DNA of 64,000 nt from Sphagnum compactum. Lineage: Eukaryota > Bryophyta > Sphagnopsida > Sphagnales. Location: the NCBI GenBank assembly GCA_965153455.1, contig OZ234502.1:14601495-14665494 (forward strand), read 5' to 3'. A program made the position numbers and the translations under genes. The notes beneath the pieces were generated by a model that was given only the letters and a program-made list of their open reading frames with translations, searched no databases and had not been told where the DNA came from. Shown here in pieces: positions 13,001-25,300 of the stretch. How positions within the stretch are numbered: the first letter of the stretch is position 1; every line of letters starts with the position of its first letter.

Positions 13001-13260
13001 TATAAGGAACCTGCTGTATTTTGGCAACAGTTTGTGAACCTATTGCATAAATATGGCAACTTTGGCACTTTTTTTTCACAAAAATCCTTTGTATGAGCAG
13101 TGAGCCACACTGCATTTTTTTATGTTACCAAGTTGTAAAAATTCACAAAAAAATTAAAATGAAAAAGGCTGATTGCTAACTGTAGAAATGGTCAATTTGT
13201 TTGTCCATCTATCTACTTAACCCTAACTGCTGTGCTATGTTCAATAATTCGTCTTTGTTG
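7086..13260. other. Long AT-rich intergenic region
   Basis: Six kilobases with very few open frames, most of them minus-strand shadows of low-complexity DNA. The plus frame 8343-8630 (95 codons, peptide SFLELQTSACGGLSIKTACG) has a Ser/Thr/basic character, but I cannot connect it to further exons or a family. The stretch 10700-12050 is extremely AT-rich. Old decayed transposons are likely; I could not define ends for any. Confidence 0.4.
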
Positions 13261-13269
13261 GCAATCACA

Positions 13270-13295
13270 AATTCTTTCTTTCTTTCTTTCTTTCA
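13270..13295. repeat. TTTC microsatellite
   Basis: Several perfect TTTC units in a row. A second TTTC tract is at about 31026-31043. Confidence 0.8.
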
Positions 13296-13474
13296 TTTTC
13301 TTGACAGATAAAAAGACAAATTCTCTTGTAAACTGATTCCAGAATTTGCACCCAAAAGCTGGGTTGATCTCTCTCACTTGCTCTAGAGTTTTTATTATTA
13401 GAAACAGAGTAAAAACTTCATGATGAGAAAATTGGGTTTGATTTGAGTCAATTTCATTGCATAATTTGTCTTCT

Positions 13475-14030
13475 CCTCTTCTTGCCTAACAGAATGCAAA
13501 TTGCAAGGTTGCTGCTCTTTTAGCTTGATCTAGATTCTGTTTGAGCATTTTCTTTTTGTTCAGGTGTATTAACTTTTCCATTGCACTTAGATTTATGTAC
13601 ATCTTATGGAGTCTGATGAACCCAAAATAAAATTCCAATCCAACTGAAGAAGCTGCAAAACTCTCCTCTTCTTCTCTCTGACAAATCACAATTTTATTGC
13701 AAGGTTTCTCTTATGGCCCTGATCTAGATTTTGTTGTCATTTCCTTTTTGGTTGAACGTATTAACTTTTCAATTGCACATTACATTTTATGTAGATTTTA
13801 TGGAGTCTGGAGAAGGGGGAAAAAAATCCAATCCAATTCAAGAAGCTGCAAGATTCTCCTCCTCTTCTCTCTGACAAAATGCAAATTTTGCTCTTTTGGC
13901 CTGAAAACCTAGAATTTGTTCTCATTTCTTTTGGGGCATATATTAACTCTTCGATTGCACATTGGAATTTATGTAGATAGAGAGTCTGAAGAAGGGGGGG
14001 GGAAAAATCTAAATCCAACATAAAGAAGAA
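13475..14030. repeat. ~190-bp tandem repeat, three degenerate copies
   Basis: Three successive segments share the same order of words: a TCTCCTCTTCTTCT-like tract, CAAAATGCAAATT or similar, TGATCTAGATT or similar, TATTAACTYTTC, ATTGCACATT, and GGAGTCTGRAGAAG. They start near 13475, 13670 and 13860. The copies differ by many substitutions and small indels, so the amplification is old. It lies directly upstream of the GT29 gene and has no protein-coding signal. Confidence 0.75.
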
Positions 14031-14224
14031 TAATTGGCTACAAAATTCTTCTAGTACTCACAGGTTGATTTTGTGAAGAGGTTGCTGCAAGTCTTCTTGT
14101 TGTGCATACAGATACATTTTGTCAAACAGCCAAACAATTGCAGCAGCAGAAGCAGAAACATTGTTGTTGTAAAAGTTCAGTCTTCACATTCCCTGAAGCA
14201 ACCCAATAAAACAAAAACATTCAG

Positions 14225-14600
14225 TCAGTCCTCCATGGCTCTTGTTTTGCAAGCTTGACACCATCTCCAGAGAATTCCAGTTGAAATCATCTGTTGTGCG
14301 TTTTGACAGCCAGCAACGCTGCAAAGCACAGAGACATTGTGAGTGGAAAGGAATCACAAAACATTTTCAGTGCTCCATAGATCTTGTTTTGTGAGCTTGA
14401 AACCATCTCCAGAGAGAATTCCAGTTCTGTTGCTGTGTTGGTGTGTTTTGACAGCCAGCCATGCTGCAAAGCACAGAGACATTGTGATGAAAGGAAGGAA
14501 TCACAAGACATTTTCAGAGCTCCATGGATAGCCTTGTTTTGCAAGCTTGAAACCATCTCTCCAGAAAGAATTCCAGATTTGTGTTTTGTGACAGTCATGC
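14225..14600. repeat. ~140-bp tandem repeat, three copies, in the GT29 upstream region
   Basis: The block CTCCATRGMTCTTGTTTTGY, GAAACCATCTCCAGAGAA, then GACAGCCAGC-CTGCAAAGCACAGAGACATTG recurs starting near 14232, 14370 and 14520. The region precedes the most likely GT29 start codon and probably belongs to its promoter or 5' UTR. It contains several short upstream ATG frames, including an in-frame ATG at 14384. Confidence 0.75.
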
Positions 14601-14704
14601 CACAAAGCTCAGCAGCAGCGGCCGAGCGACAGAAGAAGAAGAAGAAGAAGAAGCAGAAGCTGATAGCAGTGACCATCACAAACTCTTGCAGCAGAGATCA
14701 CAGA

Positions 14705-16991
14705 ATGCTGTACCGCTTGTTTCTGTTCTTCATGCTCTGCAGCAGCTCAATGATCCTCACTGTTTTCACTACAACTCTCGTCACCTCTGCTGCTGCATTC
14801 ATCAATTGCACCGACACTAGTTTCTTCGCCTTCAATCGTCTTCTGTTGTGGAATAGGACTCAGGAGATGATGACAACGACGACGACGACGACGACGACGA
14901 CGAAGAAGAAGAAGAAGTCTCGCGGGAATGACGCCGATGCACAAGAACAAGAAGCTTTTGAAGATTCCTATCACCTCAATGAATCAAGTCTGGAGTATTC
15001 TGACGTCGATAGGATGGCTCCTGCTCAAGAAGATCAGATCGAGCAGCTCTTGGACGGATCCAATGACGATGATGCTGCAGCAATCCAAAGAAAAGAACAA
15101 GAACCATATCCAGGCAGAGCGGAGCAGCAAGCTTCTACTGCTGCTGCTACGTTTCTTCTTCGTCATCATCAACAACAACATGCAGATTTTTATCGATCGA
15201 GGTTCTTCCGATCCCTTGTTTCCGGCAACGGACCACGACAGTCCAATGTGTTCATTCGACGGAGAATAGATCCATGGAAGCTGGAGCTTTACTATAACTT
15301 CAAGTATGCGCCGTTTTGGTCACAGATGCGATCGTTGCTGCGAAACTGGGTGGACAACCGTGGCTTCCAGCCACAGATAATGCAAAGATTGATGGACGAC
15401 GTGAAAGTGCCGATCGATTCCAGCAACAGTAACAACAACAGAAAACAAGCTGTGGAGAATGACATTACAGAGAACGATGTCGAGAACTCCTCCTCCTCCT
15501 CCTCATCATCGGCAACAACAAGAACGATGCAGAAGCAGCAGCAGCAAAGAAGATCGTACAACTCTTGTGCTGTGGTCGGCAACAGCGGCATCCTGCTGAA
15601 CAGCACCTATGGAGCTTTCATCGACAGTCATGAGATGGTGATGCGGATCAACAATGCCAAAATCAAAGGATTCAAACGATTTGTAGGTGCAAAGACATCC
15701 ATTGCGTTCATGAACAGCCACATTCTTCGCGTGTGCGCGCACTTTCCGCAATGCTGGTGTCATCCTTATGGAGTGGAGGTCAGTCTCTTCTCTTCTCTTG
15801 TGTTCTCTTCTCTTTCCGCAACCGGCTGCAACCTTGACCAAAATGCATTCTTCCTGGAAACCAAACGACCTGAAATGCTTATTAGTATTTGAGAATGTGG
15901 CTGTTCTTAATTTGAGAATTTCTTCCTCCCTGATGATGATGATGATGATAATAAAGCAAATAAACTTATCATAAAGGAAAACATAAACTTATTGCAAAAA
16001 GATTTTTAAAAATTCAGAGTGATCTATTTAAGAGCAAATTTTCAATATCTTCTTCACCAATTTGCATTTTAGTTTTCAATTGAATGAAACTTATTTTTCA
16101 CAAAACTTATATATATATATATATATATATAATTTTTATTTTATTTTATTTTTATTTTTTTGATCAATTAATCAATTGACAATCATTGGTAGTGTGTAAC
16201 ACAACTGGAGCCCAAGTTGGATTATGAGAATATATTTAAAATCTTCTTAATGTTAATAATGTATTTAAAAATTTCATAAGATCTAAAAAAAAAATCTTTT
16301 TATTTCACATGTTTCATATACTATACAAAGAATATTTCCCCTTTATTTTTAAAAATATTCTTTTATCTTAAATGTTTCATAAAATATACAAAGAGTAACT
16401 TCTCTTCATACTTTTGTGATCAGAACCTTGACTTTCAGAGCAAGTTCAAATTCAACTAAACATTGCAAAATGCAAAAAGACAATAAAGGATTTCAATCGC
16501 ATTCCTTCTGGCAGGTGCCGATTGTCATGTACCTCTGTGAGCCATGGCATTTCATGCCGGTCGCCTTTTGCAGCGAAGCACACTCAGCTCCATTGCTGGT
16601 GACAGATCCACGCTTTGACAATCTGTGCAACAGAATTGCAAAATGGTATTCTGTCCAGCTCTTCATGAAGAAGAAGAGACCGAGTTCTAAAGCCAGTTCA
16701 CAGTGGAGCAACATTCGGAATGCGAGGCACTCTTTCCATTACTCTTCTGGCATGCAAGCTGTTGTGATGGCATTAGGCATGTGCAAGAGTGTCAACATCT
16801 TTGGATTTGGCAAACCTGCAGGTGCAAAACACCATTATCATTCTCTGCAGAAACAGGAACTTGTGGAAATTCATGATTACGAAGCTGAGTACCATTTCTA
16901 CAGAGATTTGGAAAGGAATCGCACTCAGGTAATCCCATTTTTCACAGCTGCTGGCGTTTCTACACTTCCTGCATTCAAAATCTTCTTGTGA
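14705..16991 (+). CDS. GT29 sialyltransferase-like Golgi glycosyltransferase, two exons
   Basis: Predicted type II Golgi membrane glycosyltransferase of family GT29. Exons are 14705-15778 and 16515-16991, joined in phase 0 (GAG|GTCAGT donor, GGCAG acceptor), giving about 516 aa. The N-terminus has a hydrophobic anchor (residues 1-32), then a low-complexity stem with about ten Thr, five Lys, and acidic and Ser-rich runs. The catalytic part shows all sialylmotifs: L from about residue 288 (CAVVGNSGILLNS), S near 432 (FHYSSGMQAVV), motif III near 464 (HHYH) and VS near 478 (HDYEAE, the H-x4-E pattern). Two in-frame upstream ATGs (14384, 14597) exist; 14597 would add a Lys-rich cytosolic tail and is plausible. 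Plant GT29 proteins are known or proposed to act on arabinogalactan or pectic glycans rather than to transfer sialic acid to animal-type acceptors; the acceptor here is unknown. Confidence 0.92.
14868..14915 (+). repeat. Coding ACG/AAG microsatellite in the GT29 stem
   Basis: A run of ACG triplets passes into AAG triplets and encodes a polythreonine-polylysine stretch in the stem of the GT29 protein. Similar coding runs (TCC/TCA encoding Ser, CAG encoding Gln) occur at about 15486-15510 and 15535-15548. The stem is probably free to vary in length. Confidence 0.8.
15779..16514 (+). other. GT29 intron 1
   Basis: A 736-bp AT-rich intron with GT and AG ends, containing an AT dinucleotide run (about 16108-16131) and no ORF of interest. 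Reading phase and the sialylmotif order on both sides support it. Confidence 0.85.
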
Positions 16992-17069
16992 AACTCTTTT
17001 GCAGCTTCTCCCAAGCTGCTTGCAATTGGAAAACTGGTTGGTTTTTATGGCAATGCATGCAACAACAAA

Positions 17070-17290
17070 AAAACCCATCTTAGATCTGAATCTGCTCCTG
17101 CAAATCAATTATCAACAAACCCATCTTAGATCTGCTCTGCTCCTGCAAATAATCATCAGAAATCCCATCTTAGATCTGATATGTTCCTTCAAATAATCAT
17201 CAGAAAACCCATCTTAGATCTGATCTGCTCCTGGAAATCATCATCGTCCAAAAACCCATCTTAGATCTGCTCTGCTCTTGCAAATCAATC
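17070..17290. repeat. 44-47-bp tandem repeat, five copies
   Basis: CCCATCTTAGATCTG begins at 17073, 17120, 17164, 17208 and 17255, each followed by TGCTCCTGCAAATMAT or a close variant. It lies just downstream of the GT29 stop codon, possibly in the 3' UTR. Confidence 0.85.
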
Positions 17291-17451
17291 ATCTCCTGCA
17301 ATGATCTTAGCCAACAAACCACTGCAGCTGCTCATCCACACAGACATACACACTGAAAATGGAAATTGCTTGGTTTTGGTGCATCTGTTGTTGAGAAGGA
17401 AGGCTTGAGAAACAAACAAACAAAACAAAGAGCAGGTCTACCAACAGAAAG

Positions 17452-17710
17452 GACAAGTCTTTAGACTCTTAGAAACTCATCTGCTGCAAAATCTTTTCAG
17501 GTACCTTCTCTGTAAACCAACAAGTCTGTAGTAGTGCTCTTAGAAACTCATATGCTGCACATACCTTCTCCGGAGGCCTATGACAAGTCTGTAGTAGTGC
17601 TCTTAGAAACTCGTGCTGCACATTCTTTTGACCTTCTCTAGAGGCTGATGACAAGTCTGTAGTGGTATTCTCTTAGAAACTCATCTGCTGTGAATTATTT
17701 TGACTGAAGG
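17452..17710. repeat. ~65-bp tandem repeat, four copies
   Basis: CAAGTCTGTAGTAGTGCTCTTAGAAACTC-like units begin near 17454, 17521, 17584 and 17652, with an inner CTGCTGCA and CCTTCTC word. The copies are diverged. The sequence is unrelated to the repeat at 17070-17290, so this is a second independent amplification downstream of the same gene. Confidence 0.8.
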
Positions 17711-18813
17711 CAACATTTGTTCATTGCATGGTAGCTGATTTTCAAACTTGAGCACCACCCATGATGACAAACTTGGTGGTGCTCAAGTACCTGGTGGGTA
17801 CACACGATGAGCAATACACTTAACTGAAGATGTTTTGAATGCTGACCAGAGAAAAACTTCAGCATGCACAAAAGCTTTTGAGAGTTTTGATTACTGTCAG
17901 GTTGTTGCAGCAGTAAGCCAAGACTAAACAAATCTCTTTTGCAAACTCCTCACAGATTGGCAACACAAACTCAGCTTGGCAAGGTAATGATCCCCACCCA
18001 AGTTATCTACTGGGTGCAACTGCAAATGTATCACAAAAGTTAAGAGAGAAAAATATGCTCATAGAAAATACCCATGCCGCATCTGCAACATTCTTCTTAA
18101 CTCCTCTGTGTGTGCTAACACAGTTTTGTTGTTGCTGAGAAAAAATAAATAAAATCCAACCTTCTTCTGTAGTTTTCAAAGCCAGGAACCACACTTTTGC
18201 TGCTCTGCTGGTTGTGGCGTTACAAGGTTTAAGCTTTAGGGTTACAGTAAAACTCAAGCTGCTGCCTGTAGGTGAAAAGAAGAAGTCTTGCCCTAGGGCT
18301 GGGGTGGTTCAAAGGAAATCATCACCAATCGCAGTGCTTGCTCGTGGCATCTCATTCGCAAGCGGCGCCCTGCTCACCTGCTTAATATCTCTTTATGCAA
18401 GAGAAATAGAGCAGTGAATTCCACACAGTGATGAAACCTCAGATGTAAAGTCTGTAAGCATTGAAATTCCTGAATAAGTAAAAGTCCATACAGGGGAGCT
18501 GCCCAACTGTGGGACCGTTGGCAGTCATTCCAAGCTAGTAGACTAAAAAATGTTAGGCCATTTTGTAGTTTTTTGGCTGTCTACAGAGAGTGAGATGTGG
18601 ATCAAAAAATTGGGAGAGCACTGTACATCAATTCCACCTGGTTCACATTGTGCTGAAAAACTTGCTCTATAGCTAAAACTACAAAGTTCCTGAATGGAAT
18701 GGCCATATCTGTACATTGTGAAGGCTTTGGAGCTGACTGTCTTGCTGTTGCTGCTGTGGAGATACAAGATTCTTCTTTGATGATTTGCCACACCACTTCA
18801 TGTGGTGCAATCT
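17711..18813. other. Spacer between convergent genes
   Basis: No gene recognised. It probably includes the 3' UTR of the NRPE1 gene, which ends at 18814 on the minus strand. A short inverted pair (GCACCACC / GGTGGTGC near 17752-17780) is present. Confidence 0.4.
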
Positions 18814-19391
18814 TCAAGGATTTGCAGGTGGTGGTGGTGGTCCCCGAGATTTTCCAGTGTATGTTGTGTCATATTTTTCAACAAAATCTGGGAACTCCTT
18901 TGCCACCTTTTCTTTCAGGCATTTGTGGTAGGAGAAATCGGTCTCGGTTCCATCTTCTCGAACAATCCAAAAGCATCGGGTGTCCGGAAAGTTGGGATGC
19001 TTGTCAACCTGCATCAACAAATGACAAATTCTCTGAAGTCTCAAGTTGCATGTTGTGCTATGCAAAGCAAAGCAAAGCAACATGGTGCAACTGCAGTGGT
19101 TACACACCCAAGCAAATGTTGCAGCAAAGAGTTATTGAATGGCAGAGTTGGCAGATACAATGAACAACAGCAGACAACAAGGCCCCACTGAAGAAACAAG
19201 AATAGCATCACTGAAGAAACAGCACTGGAATGGAGTAAGGAGTGCTTGTTTCTTCATGTGTAGAGGATGCTCTTACCTTTATGTAGGCTATCCCGCACCC
19301 AGCTTTCTCAGTGTACTTAGGGTGGTGGACCACCACTTCCTGCACTAACACATTGTGCTGGGCAGAAATTCTGGCACCATTCTCATACGTC
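18814..19391 (-). other. DeCL (DUF3223) domain exons of NRPE1
   Basis: Exons 19 and 20 join in phase to give QEVVVHHPKYTEKAGCGI, then VDKHPNFPDTRCFWI and DFSYHKCLKEKV. This is the DeCL domain shared by Pol IV and Pol V largest subunits and the chloroplast rRNA-processing protein DCL. The protein ends shortly after in a Gly-Pro-Pro run (PPPPPANP), so the Gln/Ser-rich tail known from Arabidopsis NRPE1 is absent unless a further exon was missed. Confidence 0.85.
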
Positions 19392-22300
19392 CTGCCAATT
19401 GCCATACATTTGTTTAAAACACACGAATCTGTTAAGACTGGTGATGTAGACATTAAATACACAACATAGGCCACAGCATGACAATAAGTATATGGGGACA
19501 TCCTTACAAGTTCTGTAAAATAGAGCGTAATGATCTGACAAGAGTATCAATGTCCTTGCACTCTGGCTCCCGCCTGGGTGGCCGAGGGGTGGGTCCTCCA
19601 TTTGAAGGGCCAAATGGTCCAACAGCAGAGTTTTGTGATATAGGGTCCATGGATCCCCACCCATTTCCTGCACTGCTGTTCTTTGTTTGGGTTGGAGTGC
19701 CCACAGATGCCCATCCACCTTCAGCCCCATCATCATTGGCAGCTTCTGTCGAAGTGCCTATTGATACCCAACCATCTTCATTCACCACTTGGCTTTCGGC
19801 TGTGCCCCAAGCCCCACTGCCATCCCCTACCCCGACAGCACTGGTTTGGGTTGCATTCTGTGCCACTCCAGTTTTTTGAGTTGAAATACCCACTGATGTC
19901 CAGGGATCTGCTGCCCCAGTGGCATCATCAACTTCACTTCCAGTGTTGTCCCATGCTTGTGCCCAGTCGCTACCACCTGCTGCAGCTGCATGGGTCCAAA
20001 ATGGACAGAAGCGAATCAAAGACAGAGAAAGCTCTGAAACGCCAGGCCATCACAAAACCATCAAGCATTTACATAGAAAGTAGCATGAGGTGTGACACTA
20101 CAAGCATAAAGGTCAAGGTTTGTGGTCCAAGGTGTGTAGTCATGTCATGTATACCTGGATTTGGTTCTGCACCATCAGCACCTTGACCAACTGTCTCTTC
20201 AACCAGGCTACCCCAAGCCTGGTTGTCACTGCCTCCTGTTGTGTTTGATATCAAGTTTGACTTACCAATCTCCCAAGGTTGACTCTGTTGTGAACCTCCT
20301 TGCCCTAGACCAGGAGGATGATCTTGGGCAGGTTCAGTTGTCTTGAATGTCCGCCGCTTACCAAGAGGTTCCGAGTTAGCACCTGACCCAATTCTCCCTC
20401 CTCGCTCCTCCCCTTCTCTACCAAAACCTCCTCGTCCCCGTCCACGGCCCCGACCACGTCCTCCTCGGTAAGACCCACCACCTCTTTCTTCTTTGCCACC
20501 CCAAGGCACCGGAGATGCCTCCTCTGATTCTTGACCATATCCACCACTTGATGCCATCAACTTCTTTGGAGGTGTGTCCCGTGCACCCCATCCATCATTA
20601 GTATCTTGCTTACCACTAACAGATTTTCCAGGGCCTGCTGCAATTGCATCCCAGCCATCACCCTCGTTTCCTGTGGATGCTACTGTAGACCAAGGATCTT
20701 CATCTCCACTGCCTTTGGTGGTGGCAACTGTTGTTACCCATCCATTTTCATCCTTCTGTGTGGATAGTTCACCCCAGCCAGATGCATCACTGTTTGTGCA
20801 AGATTCCAGCAATGCCAGGTCTCTCGACTGCTTCTCACTTTTGTTGTTATGAGTGGTTTTTGCATGAGATGGAGCATCACCAAACCCTTCCCATCCATTA
20901 CCACTGTCTACAGTACCCCCCCAACCACTGCATGAAGCTTCTTCCTTCCGTGCTGCTAATTCTCCTTCCCAGCCTTGCTCCTCCTGCACAGGCTCCATAC
21001 TGCCCCAGGTATCTCCTCCACCTTTCCTGTTATGGACAGCTCCCCAACTCCTCTCTTCCTGATCAACACCCTTCCTGTTACCTTTGATACTGCTTCTCAA
21101 CCAGTCACCCACATTGTCCTTGCCATCACTACCTGCACTCTTGTGTCCATCTCGAGGGATTTTCTCCTTGCTGTCACCCACATTGTCCCATCCACCTTCT
21201 TCAGAGACTTGCTCGCTATGGGTGACAGCTCCCCAACCTCCTCCATCTTCATCTACTGCCACCTTCACTCCACTCACTGTAACATCACTTGGTCCCCAGT
21301 TGCCTCCTCCATCTTTGCATTCATTGTTGACAGCTCCCCAATCTCCTTCTGCTTTGTCTACCCCCTTCTTTCTTGCACTCACTTGAAGATCACCTGTTCT
21401 TTCCCACCCTCCTCCACCTTTGCAAGATTTGTCATCATCACCTACAGTGTCCCAATCAGAGCCACCTCCTCCAGAGCCTTTACCACATTCAACTGCTCCC
21501 CAACCTCCTCCGCCTTCTTTATCTGCTTTGCTTGCTCCCCAACCTCCTCCTCCAGCGCCATCAGAGTTGTCCTCCATGGTGTTGTTTACCACTGCACCCC
21601 AGGGATCATTTTCGTCATCTCCTTGGATTGGAGACTGTCGTGGAGAGAATCCTGCTTGCTCATCAATGCCTTGCTCCTCTTCGTTCTCCATATAGTCGGG
21701 AAGTGATTGTGCTGGTGAAACTGGAGGTGCATAATCAGGAACACATCTTTCACCCAGTTCCTTCAGAATTGCATGCAAGTCTTTTTCTTCTACTTCCTGC
21801 AGCACAAAACAGGGGAGGAGCAGAGTCAAAACATTATCAAAAATTCTCTCCTAACATGGTCATAAACCCTAAACCCTGCTCTACTGAAAAGCAGGTAGAG
21901 ATTGATATCCATGAAAGTTGAATTAAACATATATTCTGCAATTTGACTTGCCTGCAGGTCCTCATGCAGGGGCTGCCAACGTAACTCAATTTTTGTTCCT
22001 GTTCCAAGAGGGGCTTCTCGGCCCCAAACACATGAAGTCATAACACTTTCCAGACTGTCCACTGCACCTTTTGCAGCTGCATCCAGAAAACTCCTGATTG
22101 GCTTCTGCAAACACAGAATGCAAAACAAGTTACAAATCCAGTGATGCAGTATGTATGGAAAATGTGTTTAGGGTTTACAGTTTAGGTGATTCCATCATAA
22201 TTTATGTTGCCGTAAGATTTTACCTGGTATGCTGCCTCTGTAAAAGGTGCTGAGATGTGGGCGCTTTTGATCATGTCACGGAAGCCAGAAAATGTGAACC

Positions 22301-25300
22301 CATTTGCATCACCCGAATAGGTCATCATGTCTCCTATCAGTTTGATATGCTCCCGGTATGTATGTGGAGCTGTTTCCTCCAGAGCAAGTGCCACTCTCTG
22401 CTCCAACATCAATAACAGACATTTACCCAAGGTACACAATAACCCACATTACAAAGCTTGTAGAACTCTTTAGAGATTCTTCTATATGCATCATAGACAA
22501 AGACCTTTTCACTTTCAGCAGCAGTAGTTTGACAAAGCAGTCAACAGGATAGTTTATACATCACAAACAAAGGGCTCCAACCAATTGTCTCCAAGAACTG
22601 TCAGAAATGGTTTTTTGTAGAAAACTCTAGAAAAAACCAGAAATGTGCTTATTGTCAAAAACTTGTGAAACCAACAGCATAGTAGCAGAAGGATCTTTTT
22701 GTTATTTTAACCTGGACAACCATTTGGTAGGCAACTTCAATGCCAAGGGCATGTTTCATCTCCTGAATGCTGTAGGGCATGCTGCGTTGCCAATCCACCT
22801 CCTCCATTACTGGAACACAGGCTTCCATTACTGCATTCCATGCCATGTTGCGTTTGGATTTTTGCTGCACAGAAGAAGTTGCAACTACTTCCAACACCAG
22901 CTCCTCCTGACCTGGCCTGACAACACCTGCGGTTTTAGGATGCCATGAGGGCCATGTGCAATCCTCCTGCACAATTTTTACAGACTCCAGGCGTTCATCA
23001 CCTGTTGTAATCACCCATCCCCACAAAAACATAGGGTTTAGGGTTAGTAAGTATCCATCATTTCTTCTTCACTATGTGTATACATGTATATGAGAACTAT
23101 ACAAAAACTCCACAATAAAACTTTACAGTTGGAAAACAGTGACTTGCTGCTACAACTCCCCATTGGGTCATGGGCATAGAACTGTTCTTTGTGTGTGAAT
23201 AAACCACAAGACATAGTCACGAGTTGGCTAGCAGTCAAAAGATGTAGATAGTTGTCATTTCTTCACTACATAAATGCCGTCTGAAAATGAAACTGGCTTG
23301 CCCATATCTCATCCTCACTAGATGTACCTTTTATGGTGCACTCAAGAAGAGCTGGAAGAATCCTGTCTCGCATTTTTTTCAATAACTCCAGTAGAGAATG
23401 ACTATACTCATCATCGTCATACTGATTCTGCATTTTCTTTGGCAATTTCGGAGAAAAATGGATGCACAAACCACGGGAGACATCACAAAATTCACTGCAC
23501 AGAAAGAAACAGATTCCACAGCTGCTCCATTCAGACACCAGAAGACGTCTTTTTTTCCTTTTTCTCAAATGTGAGAAGGGTGGAAAGCATCTACAAGATT
23601 GAATTGGGGAGGTCTGTACAAACCCAAGATGCTGAAGCCTTTCACCATGCATTTGAAGACAGCTGACAATTCTTAAGCCATCCTTTCTGACTAAAACCTA
23701 AACCCCTTTCTGGGCTGTTGGGCAGGATTGCAAGCATTCATGTGGAGTTCAGGAAAGACCTGTGGCAAAAGAAAATTTGTCCCAATGGATTCTTCTTTGT
23801 GATGGGCCTCAAGATGCTGAACTTTCTTTGAAGCTTGCCCACGATCTTTGTCATAGTCAGCTCATGCTGCTGCAACACTTCCTGCCAGCAGCAGTCCAAA
23901 GTTACATCGTTAAACTCGCACTCAAAAAAGTGTATGCTAATATAACAATGGTGCAAATCAACCAACACTTTTGACTCTGAAATCACAAAAAATGCCATCC
24001 ATCAGCAACTAATAATGCTGACATACCTTAGATATATGGATATGCCCCAGCCAAGGTGAGCCCAGGCGAAGTGCAGCACCATTTACACCTGCTTTCCTCT
24101 CATTGGTTGCATCCCAGTATCTGATCAGTACCACAGAGAAACAAAATACTGATCAAGATTAGGAAACTGCATCCACAGACAGAAACATCAGAGGAACAGT
24201 GAACAACAGCAATGATTTGGAACCCATCCACATCATCACTTCTGAATTTATTTTTCTTCACAAAAACCCTTCCTATAAGCAAGCATCACGCAAAGTGGGT
24301 ACAGTAACTTACTCAATGATAGAGGTCTGAGCAAGTGTCTTCAGAATGATTCTCCTCAATTGGTTCTGGACCCTGAGCACACGCCTCTCCAGACATGAGG
24401 ACTTTGAACAGTCACAGTGAGTCAGCCTAAGTATGGCACGCCGATCCACTGCCTTTGGATCTCCTTTTTCTCGTGGGTAGAGAGTTTCCTGTCAGTCCAA
24501 AGGACCCAGTTCAATAATGGGGCTGGTATGGGGGGGAAGAAACAGCTAGAGAATTTGAGAATACAGAACTGCACTGACTTGCAACTTAGGAACAACTTAA
24601 CCCACAATAAGGCATCCTAGAAAACAGTTAGCCTGTAATACTGAAAGCATTTACACCTCAGATCATAGCAATCTCAATCACACCCACAGGTCTCAGATAC
24701 CTGCACAAGCTCCAGTGGCCGAATTTTCCACCCACTATGGTGAGGTGCATCTAACATACTTTCATATGCAGGCTGAGACAGAGCAGTAGCTGCCAGCACT
24801 CCGACCGGTTCACCAGCCAGGTAAGAGACTTTCCATCTCAGATCTGGGTCTTCTTTGCGAGACCTTCGGTGCCTTGCTCGAGCTCCTCCATAGCAGAACT
24901 GGACCACTTTCTGCCCACACTGACTTCGCACAGTCCCATCATAGCCAACATGCAAATCACGCAGAAAGAGCATCAGCACCTTGAAAAGAGTGCCTGGTTG
25001 CACCACCTCAACATGCTTCCGCAGGATGGAGGTGCGGTTTGCAATGACATGGTTGAAAAGCTGAAAAGCCGTTAACCCATCTACCAATGAGTTTTGTACA
25101 AGTCCATGATCCTCCCACCATTCTTGGAGCTGAGACTCCAACGGTGCACTATTGTTTAGCACACGTGAAAATGGGAGCATATGCTCTCCTTTGTAGAGCT
25201 GAAGCCCCATGCATGCAATCTGGTCCAGCAGTTTACTCATACTGGCTTTTGTGCTTCCAGCCTTCACCATTGAAAACAGGGAATTTTGAGAGACTGAAGA

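Noticed and set aside
20161-21921. Several plus-strand frames opposite the NRPE1 WG exon
   Set aside because: They are antisense shadows of a strongly supported exon; Ser/Pro/His-rich composition mirrors the Gly/Trp/Asp codons of the other strand.
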